Source: Gammaproteobacteria bacterium UBA3532 (GTDB lineage Bacteria > Pseudomonadota > Gammaproteobacteria > Enterobacterales > UBA3532). Taken from it: a stretch of 20,194 bases of DNA. Of the stretch, positions 15,075 through 20,194 are shown in pieces (positions within the stretch are counted from its first letter, which is position 1; the number at the start of each line of letters is the position of its first letter). The stretch lies in contig DFOV01000035.1 in the NCBI GenBank assembly GCA_002376965.1, positions 1-20,194 on the forward strand, read 5' to 3'. The translations under genes were made by a program, and so were the position numbers. The notes below the pieces were generated by a model, which saw only the letters and a list, made by a program, of their open reading frames with translations, was not told where the DNA came from and searched no databases.

Positions 15075-15178
15075 CCTATAACCTCGCTCTTAGGGCCAAA
15101 AGCAACACGCGCTGGCCCAAAAGCAATAGCCAACGGTAACGTGTCTTCAAACCGGTAATGAATTGCGACGACGGACAT
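15071..15178 (-). CDS. Small ORF (35 aa) overlapping the GT4 start; possible leader or micro-protein
   Basis: Reading the minus strand, an ATG at 15178 is preceded by AAAGGAG and starts a 35-codon frame (MSVVAIHYRFEDTLPLAIAF, continuing GPARVAFGPKSEVIG) ending in TGA at 15073-15071. That TGA overlaps the GTG start of the GT4 gene as GTGA. The peptide holds a 7-residue near-repeat, AFGPARV / AFGPKSE, created by a 21-base repeat in the DNA whose core is TTGCTTTTGG. It has no evident membrane helix or known motif. The good Shine-Dalgarno and the 4-base overlap argue for translation, probably to couple or regulate the glycosyltransferase, but coding potential of so short a frame cannot be proven by eye. 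It lies 99 bases after the GT2 stop; a weak hairpin (ACAGC/GCTGT, 15197-15213) precedes its Shine-Dalgarno. Confidence 0.45.
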   Translation of the reverse strand: MSVVAIHYRFEDTLPLAIAFGPARVAFGPKSEVIG

Positions 15179-15277
15179 AGACTCCTTTCATCTTCGACAG
15201 CTTAAGACGCTGTAACATACCGACAACAGCAAATATATGCAATACAAAGTAGCATAAAACCTATCGAACCTGAAAGG

Positions 15278-17590
15278 TCAGCTCACCTTACGGCTAGGCA
15301 CCAAGGGCTTACTTTCATCCAAATGAACCAGCAGCTCTGGAGCCCGCAACGAAAAGCTTTCATCTTCCAATGATAAATTCACGTTATAAGCAGGATCATC
15401 TAACAACGTACCTTCCCAACGCTTCTGCATATAAGAAACTTCTTGGGCAAACCGCGCCCGCTTCAGCTTGCTATCATCTGCGCCCCTGGTGAACGATTCG
15501 TGATGATACAGCAGAGCATAAGGCGACCATGTGTTTTGGTAACCAAGCTCTCTGATACGTAAACAAAAATCTACATCGTTGAAAGCAACTGAAAGATTGT
15601 CGGCGTCCAGTCCGCCAGCTTTTTCATAAACAGATTTTCTAACAACCAAACAGGCTGCTGTGACGGCCGAAAGATTTTGACGTAACTGAAGCCGTCGAAA
15701 ATACCCAGGCTCGTCCTCATCGAAGTATTTGTGAGAGTGCCCAGCAACACCACCAATACCTAATATCACACCGGCATGCTGTATGCGGCCATCAGAATAT
15801 AGAAGCTTTGCACCAACACACCCTGTTTTAGGCCGAATAGCCAGCGAAACCATTTCATTAAGCCAGTTCCCCTCAATCACCTCTACATCATCGTTGAGCA
15901 ACGCTAACACCTCTCCTCTAGCAAAGGTGGCTGCGTAGTTATTGATGGCGGAATAATTAAAAGGTTTATTGTACTCCAGGATCTGAACGGCAGCGTGTTT
16001 ATGTTGAAGCGAGTTGAGATATTTCAGAGTTTTGGCGCAAGTTGAGCCATTGTTGACTATAAGGACTTCGATTTGCTTGTAGGCTGTCTTACTAAATAAG
16101 CTGGTTAAGCACCTCTCAAGCATTTCATGGTTATCCCTTGTAGGAATGATCACCGATACCAGTGGCGACGATGTTAATTGCCAATTGACTCGATAGCAAT
16201 GCGGAGCAACGCCGTCTTCAACACTTGCTGGTAACTGTTCTCGCTGTATGTATCGTTCAAGTGCCAACAAGCCAGCTTTATGGGTTCCTGCTTTAGAACA
16301 CTCATTCAGGGCAGTAGAGCCTTCTACCGTTCGCCAGTGATAGAGTACACGCGGTATGTGTTTGATTTGGCTAGCAGGTTCGATCACCGACAAGCAACGC
16401 AATACAAAATCGTAGTCCTGAGCGCCATCAACCTTACTATCCAAACCTCCTACACTCTCAAATAGAGACTTCTTACACGTTAATAGGTGGGATATGTAGT
16501 TATGGGATAAAAATAAATCGTAGTTCCAGTCAGATTTAAAGTGTGGCTCAAATCGAACCCCAGACTCGTCCATCTTATCTTCATCTGAATAGATTATTTG
16601 GACATCTGGATTTGTTGCGATAACAGCAGCCATTTCGCTGAGAGCGTCTTGATGTAACTCATCATCATGATCCAGAAGCGCAAACCATTGACCTCGGGCT
16701 AACTTAACCGCATGATTCGTTGTTGCGGATATGCCCTGATTCTGCTCCAAATAAGCCACATCAATACGCTGACGGAATTTCGGTGGGTATGCCGCTATCA
16801 ATTGCTGGATTTGCTGTTTGTTTGTCGATGCATCATCAACAATACACAGCTGCCAATCAGAGTAGGTCTGACGCGTGACGCTATCAATCGCTTTTTCTAG
16901 AAGTGCAATATTTGAGTGGTAGGTTGGCATGATTACTGAGATGACGCCAACATTAGCTTGCTCGGATCTTCTCCATCCCTTATTGCGGTATTTTTTCATG
17001 GACTTCAGCCAGTTGGCATAATCCAAACTGCTGCGGCTGCGCACAAACCAAAGTGAATAAAGCTCTTGCAACCTTTCGGAGAAAGTGAGGTGCTCTTCCG
17101 TCGCGCAGTGGCGAATTGTTCGAATGATTTGAGGGTAGGAGCAGCCTTTGCACACCATCGCATCTTTTTTGAGCTTTAGCAGCATAATGTATTTAGCAGC
17201 CAATGCCGGTAAACGATAAACATCAAACCGTCCAACAGAAAAATGACAGGGAGACACCAGAGGATAAAACTTAACTGCCTTTATATAGGAGGAGATCCAG
17301 ATGACACGCCGAATCGGCCTGCCATTTCTAATAGGAATGATATAGCGTTTAGCAACACCGCTGTCATCAACCAGTTCGATATAGGCGCGTTCGAGTCGTC
17401 CACCAGCATAGTTAACGACAATATCAAACAAGTGCCAGCCGGGCTTTATATCGCCTTCAACCACATTAAACAAGGGTGATTTAGACTTGGTTTCCCAGTC
17501 AAATCGCTCTGTTTTTGATGGCACCACTTGGTTCACCAAGGGGGATAGCCTCCACTCTCGCTTGAGTAGACCCTGCATCCACTGTTTCAT
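15278..17590 (-). CDS. Dual-domain GT2 glycosyltransferase
   Basis: A 770-residue protein with two GT-A (GT2) domains in tandem. Residues 1 to about 205 are an N-terminal module of unknown function (beta-rich, 'WHLFDIVVNYAGGRLERAYIEL', and a Cys-x-x-Cys at about 147-150). Domain A starts near 215 ('SVIMPTYHSN'), has the VDDAST strand end and the DHDD nucleotide/metal motif near 308, and ends by about 465. Domain B starts near 479 ('VSVIIPTRDN'), has NNGST, LLNDDVEV near 566, 'YSDGRIQHAGVILG', and 'AFNDVDFCLRIRELGY' near 690-705. Both domains keep their acidic motif, so both may be active. Such enzymes build O-antigen, capsule or S-layer glycans. The first ATG is at 17590; its Shine-Dalgarno is poorly spaced, so the ATG at 17578 or a TTG at 17620 are possible. 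It is the first glycan gene of the minus-strand run. Confidence 0.92.
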   Translation of the reverse strand: MKQWMQGLLKREWRLSPLVNQVVPSKTERFDWETKSKSPLFNVVEGDIKPGWHLFDIVVNYAGGRLERAYIELVDDSGVAKRYIIPIRNGRPIRRVIWISSYIKAVKFYPLVSPCHFSVGRFDVYRLPALAAKYIMLLKLKKDAMVCKGCSYPQIIRTIRHCATEEHLTFSERLQELYSLWFVRSRSSLDYANWLKSMKKYRNKGWRRSEQANVGVISVIMPTYHSNIALLEKAIDSVTRQTYSDWQLCIVDDASTNKQQIQQLIAAYPPKFRQRIDVAYLEQNQGISATTNHAVKLARGQWFALLDHDDELHQDALSEMAAVIATNPDVQIIYSDEDKMDESGVRFEPHFKSDWNYDLFLSHNYISHLLTCKKSLFESVGGLDSKVDGAQDYDFVLRCLSVIEPASQIKHIPRVLYHWRTVEGSTALNECSKAGTHKAGLLALERYIQREQLPASVEDGVAPHCYRVNWQLTSSPLVSVIIPTRDNHEMLERCLTSLFSKTAYKQIEVLIVNNGSTCAKTLKYLNSLQHKHAAVQILEYNKPFNYSAINNYAATFARGEVLALLNDDVEVIEGNWLNEMVSLAIRPKTGCVGAKLLYSDGRIQHAGVILGIGGVAGHSHKYFDEDEPGYFRRLQLRQNLSAVTAACLVVRKSVYEKAGGLDADNLSVAFNDVDFCLRIRELGYQNTWSPYALLYHHESFTRGADDSKLKRARFAQEVSYMQKRWEGTLLDDPAYNVNLSLEDESFSLRAPELLVHLDESKPLVPSRKVS

Positions 17591-17709
17591 CCTGCTAAAT
17601 AACACCAAACCCAAAACCAAGTCGTTAGCTGCTTAAAACGGTTCATTATCCATTAATCTCATTAATAATACTAATATTTATTTCTGCTGGATCCGATTTC
17701 TTACTAATT

Positions 17710-17748
17710 GCAATATGAAGCAAAACGTGGCGCAAATACGAAGCAAAA
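17710..17748. repeat. Four GCAAWA-type repeats phased at 10-12 bases
   Basis: In the 213-base gap between the cytochrome stop and the GT2 start, GCAATA (17710), GCAAAA (17720), GCAAAT (17732) and GCAAAA (17743) recur at intervals of 10, 12 and 11 bases, about one DNA turn each. The second and fourth lie in an exact 10-base direct repeat, GAAGCAAAAC (17717-17726 and 17740-17749). The rest of the gap is AT-rich and includes ATTAAT-ctc-ATTAAT (17652-17666). The location, 120-140 bases before the GT2 gene, would suit regulator binding or intrinsic bending in a promoter region; no strong -10/-35 pair was found. Confidence 0.45.
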
Positions 17749-17803
17749 CTTGCATTTTCCTTGCGTATATTGTTACTAATCTCTGACTGGAAGCCGGGTT
17801 TCA

Positions 17804-19804
17804 CTATCTTGCCTTGAGCAGCTCTTCGAATAGCTCTAACTTCTCTCGTTGTTCAAGTAATAAAGGATAGGTTTTAGCGAGTTCAATATAGCGTTTAACC
17901 TCTTGGGCCACATGACCAGCATCGATAAGTAAAGGGATTAGCTTTTCGTACCCACTAAATAAGTCTGGCTTCTGAATAACCACTGTTCGATAAGCTACAA
18001 TGGCCCCATCAACATCACCTAATGCCTCGCGCACCAAACCAAGCTGTAACCAGCCGAGATAGTAATTGTCTTTCAAGACCACCGCTCTATGCACCAGTTT
18101 TTCAGCCACCTCCAAATCGCCTTTTTTGATCAGCATTACGGCCAGTTGCATATAGGGTCGGATATTCGTAGAGTTTTCATTGACTTTATCAGTCCAAAAT
18201 TTGGCGATGTGTTCAGCTTGGGGGTTAGTATGCTGTTCAATCAAGACAAGCCACTCTTTTACCAGTTCATGCTCACCAAAACGATGTGAAGCAAAATCAA
18301 GTACCAGTTTAGCCTCGTTGAATTGCTCCGCGAGCATCAGCCCGTTCGCCAAGTCTAAATAGGGCTCAATGGCATTCACTTCACTTTTGGGTAGCAAAGC
18401 TGACAGTGTTTCAATAGCCGCTTTGTCACTGGGATCAATTCGACGTAGTGTCACTACCGCTTGATAGATTCTATCCAGGTTTTCACTTTCAATATCCGTA
18501 ACGAGCTCCACACTCGTAGTTGCCCCCCTCCTGTCGCCTTCGGAGATTCGTTCAGCACCCGTACGGCCTATTTGGTGATGAGTGTACACAGAGTTACCTA
18601 CTTTCTGCTTTGGCATGTGGCAAGTGATACAGTCGCTGTTCGCAACCGAGCCAAAAGGTGCGTTTTCCGCCTTCCAATCCCCTAGAGCTTTGTCATGGGC
18701 ACCTCGTTGCTCTGGTATGTGGCAATCTAAGCAAACACGATTTGAATGTGTAACCCCATTAGCTGGCGTACCCCCTTTTTCTACATCGCTATTGTTACTA
18801 TGCGCACTATGGCAACTGGTACACCCAAACTCAGGCTCGGACTGATAGCAATTTGAGAGCAAAAACTGTCTACCCTGATCCCAGTGAAACTCCTTTTTAA
18901 ACCCATCAACACTTGGCTCATCAATAGCCGAAAGCACCTGAATATCCGTCAACCTTCGACCCGGCTGTATGGCATACTCACCGTGACCGAATTTGGCCAT
19001 TCTGTGGTAGGAATCACTGTTAGTCTGATGACAGCGCAAACAAATAGCCATGCTGTCTGACTCGCTCAATTCGCCAGGTCGAACAATACTATCCTGAATT
19101 CTCTCTAAGTTTCTCTCTCCACTAAGTAGCAACGAAACATGCGTCTCACCAAGGCCATGGCACTGCTGACATCCAACACTCGTGTTATATACCGAGGTAA
19201 ACTGGTCTCCCCCCCAATAACTATCGTCATGACTCGCTAGTTGTGGAAACTCGGTATGGCATCCAAGACACGCTTTATCAACGGACTTAAACACATCGAC
19301 ATGTTCACTCTTGTCGTATCCAGGAGCCATTGCCCATTGACGTGACTGGCTATACCAAGCCAAGGGAAATAAAAACATCTCTTTATTAAGCGTTTGATAT
19401 CCGTATAGACGTAGATTGCGGCCACTACCAAAAACCACATCAACCCGTCGCCGATAATAGGCCATAGGAGTTTCGTCAGCGGCCTTTTGGTATCTTTCAA
19501 AATAAAGGGTATCGCCTTGCCAAAAGTAACGGAAGTAAGTACGGCTAGAGGAATGATAAAAAGGCTCGTCGTCAAAAATCTCGATAGCAGAATTCCTTTC
19601 AGGAAATGAAAAGCTATTCTTATGTGGCGTATCTAGCGTCTGACTATGGACTTGTAAATGGCACATGGAACATGTCGCATTATCGATATAGCCTTTGGCT
19701 GGCCCCGAAGATGCTTCTACCGTCAGCTGATAGGTTTCCCCCTGTAACGCCCCTGAAAACAGAGTAAAGATAAAAAGAAAAATGACTAATCGAGCACAAG
19801 ACAT
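17804..19804 (-). CDS. Periplasmic multiheme cytochrome c with C-terminal TPR domain
   Basis: A 666-residue exported protein with a signal peptide (MSCARLVIFLFIFTLFSGAL, cleavage near residue 22). Seven CxxCH heme c motifs are visible: CSMCH (45-49), CLGCH (about 178), CQQCH (about 216), CLRCH (about 258), CTSCH (about 328), CLDCH (about 358) and CITCH (about 393). The first, 'NATCSMCHLQVH', matches the cytochrome c554-like multiheme fold. Residues from about 450 to the end form TPR-type helical repeats ('LGWLQLGLVREALGDVDGAIVAY'), a protein-binding module. A role in periplasmic electron transfer is likely, but donor, acceptor and partners are unknown. The ATG at 19804 is preferred to 19825: the signal peptide starts there, GGTAG lies 5 bases upstream and a predicted promoter would leave a sensible leader. 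It is probably its own transcription unit. Confidence 0.88.
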   Translation of the reverse strand: MSCARLVIFLFIFTLFSGALQGETYQLTVEASSGPAKGYIDNATCSMCHLQVHSQTLDTPHKNSFSFPERNSAIEIFDDEPFYHSSSRTYFRYFWQGDTLYFERYQKAADETPMAYYRRRVDVVFGSGRNLRLYGYQTLNKEMFLFPLAWYSQSRQWAMAPGYDKSEHVDVFKSVDKACLGCHTEFPQLASHDDSYWGGDQFTSVYNTSVGCQQCHGLGETHVSLLLSGERNLERIQDSIVRPGELSESDSMAICLRCHQTNSDSYHRMAKFGHGEYAIQPGRRLTDIQVLSAIDEPSVDGFKKEFHWDQGRQFLLSNCYQSEPEFGCTSCHSAHSNNSDVEKGGTPANGVTHSNRVCLDCHIPEQRGAHDKALGDWKAENAPFGSVANSDCITCHMPKQKVGNSVYTHHQIGRTGAERISEGDRRGATTSVELVTDIESENLDRIYQAVVTLRRIDPSDKAAIETLSALLPKSEVNAIEPYLDLANGLMLAEQFNEAKLVLDFASHRFGEHELVKEWLVLIEQHTNPQAEHIAKFWTDKVNENSTNIRPYMQLAVMLIKKGDLEVAEKLVHRAVVLKDNYYLGWLQLGLVREALGDVDGAIVAYRTVVIQKPDLFSGYEKLIPLLIDAGHVAQEVKRYIELAKTYPLLLEQREKLELFEELLKAR

Positions 19805-19840
19805 TGTATCTACCGTTGATGACATACCATTTAAAGCGGC

Positions 19841-19869
19841 ATTCTAGCATGCTACCGATTATTTGGCAG
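19841..19869 (-). promoter_or_regulatory. Predicted sigma-70 promoter (extended -10) of the multiheme cytochrome gene
   Basis: On the minus strand, TGCTAGAAT (plus 19849-19841) is an extended -10 (TGn + TAGAAT, 5 of 6 to consensus). CTGCCA (plus 19869-19864, 4 of 6 to TTGACA) lies 17 bases upstream. Transcription would begin near 19834, giving a leader of about 30 bases before the ATG at 19804. Found by eye only. Confidence 0.45.
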
Positions 19870-20138
19870 ATAGTGAAAATCCTATGTCCCAAAAAAGGTC
19901 AAAAACGCTGATGTATATTAGATAGTTATGAACTACGCAGGCGGCATTTTGTTTCGGTGCAATATTTGACATTGGTCACTAATCGGGCGTCAATTAAGCA
20001 CTGGCGCGTCCACACAAAACATGTAAATAAAGTGCGACAGGCTCTGCAGCCAATGATGTACCACCGCGGTGGAGTCCAGCACATATTATTGCTTTACTTG
20101 TGTAATTCATGGAGATCGTTTCACTATAATCGGTTCTC
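19870..20138. other. Intergenic region without a recognisable gene
   Basis: Together with the promoter above, this makes over 300 bases without a supported gene. A frame at 19957-20142 starts with GTG, lacks a Shine-Dalgarno, resembles nothing known and runs through the palindrome, so it is not called. The region holds a perfect 12-base palindrome (20061-20072) and a TATAAT hexamer (20125-20130) with no good -35 at 16-18 bases. The base composition looks mixed, and the stretch could be the junction between the chromosome and a mobile element beginning near 20100. Confidence 0.6.
20061..20072. promoter_or_regulatory. 12-base perfect palindrome CCACCGCGGTGG
   Basis: CCACCGCGGTGG is exactly its own reverse complement and stands out as GC-rich in an AT-rich gap. 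It could be an operator for a dimeric regulator or part of a mobile-element end, or it could be chance. No neighbouring copy was seen. Confidence 0.3.
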
Positions 20139-20192
20139 ATGAACAAAGAAATCAAACAAAGACTAACGTGGATTCATAGACAGGATCTTTAG
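20139..20192 (+). pseudogene. Possible truncated start of an IS transposase (HTH/integrase type)
   Basis: ATG at 20139 opens a 17-codon frame, MNKEIKQRLTWIHRQDL, closed by TAG at 20190-20192. The first 13 residues resemble the opening of helix-turn-helix/integrase-core transposases that begin 'MNxEIKQRLxWI' (recognised from memory; not searched). In those proteins the next residues lead into a 'CRRCGISRPTLRKW' helix, which is absent here, so this copy would be broken by a stop or frameshift. TATAAT (20125-20130) lies just before the ATG, and a TGTAATTC at 20101 could be the element's terminal repeat. The window ends two bases after the stop, so the rest cannot be seen. It may also be chance. 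Confidence 0.3.
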
Positions 20193-20194
20193 CA

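Noticed and set aside
15197..15213. Intrinsic terminator after the GT2 gene (ACAGC/GCTGT hairpin)
   Set aside because: The stem is only 5 bases with no T-tract on the minus strand, so it is not counted as a terminator.
19957..20142. 61-codon plus-strand frame from a GTG
   Set aside because: No Shine-Dalgarno, no recognisable motif, and it spans the palindrome and the putative IS end.

Overview
The window reads as chromosomal DNA of a Gram-negative, probably marine gammaproteobacterium. This is an inference from protein types (YjbH-family outer-membrane protein, DUF2970, a GST resembling the 'failed axon connections' group, a periplasmic multiheme cytochrome) and an AT/GC-balanced composition; no rRNA or tRNA is present to place it. 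The window has two halves of opposite strand. Bases 1-5861 hold one compact plus-strand run, and bases 5886-19804 are read on the minus strand. They converge at about 5862-5885 with only 24 bases between stops.

Plus-strand half: NTF2-like protein, short-chain dehydrogenase, FAD-dependent amine-oxidase-like protein, DUF1365 protein and a cyclopropane-fatty-acid-synthase-like methyltransferase. The genes overlap by 4 bases or lie within 13 bases. Known clusters of this kind modify membrane acyl chains and are often under ECF sigma/ChrR (singlet-oxygen) control, but the regulator would lie upstream of base 1. The methyltransferase lacks two side chains that bind bicarbonate in E. coli Cfa, so its product may not be a cyclopropane. 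After a 66-base gap come a GST-like protein, a DUF2970 membrane protein and hisI.

Minus-strand half, in transcription order: a seven-heme cytochrome c with C-terminal TPRs (19804-17804), then a dual-domain GT2 glycosyltransferase, a tiny unlisted ORF overlapping the next start, a GT4 glycosyltransferase, a YjbH-like exopolysaccharide outer-membrane protein, an SLC13/RCK_C transporter, cysC and cysQ. CysC makes PAPS, CysQ removes PAP and SLC13 permeases can import sulfate. Placed inside glycosyltransferase/export genes, the set suggests a sulfated exopolysaccharide or lipopolysaccharide. No sulfotransferase is in view, so this stays a hypothesis. A 128-base inverted-repeat element follows cysQ. 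The last minus-strand gene is an exported Rhs/YD-repeat protein with a roughly 210-residue acidic insertion and no C-terminal toxin.

Right end (19826-20194): a plausible sigma-70 promoter for the cytochrome gene, a 12-base palindrome, and a short ORF resembling the start of an IS transposase that stops after 17 codons. The most unusual items are the Rhs architecture, the coupled micro-ORF, the altered CFA-like active site, the inverted-repeat element and the helically phased GCAAWA repeats upstream of the GT2 gene.
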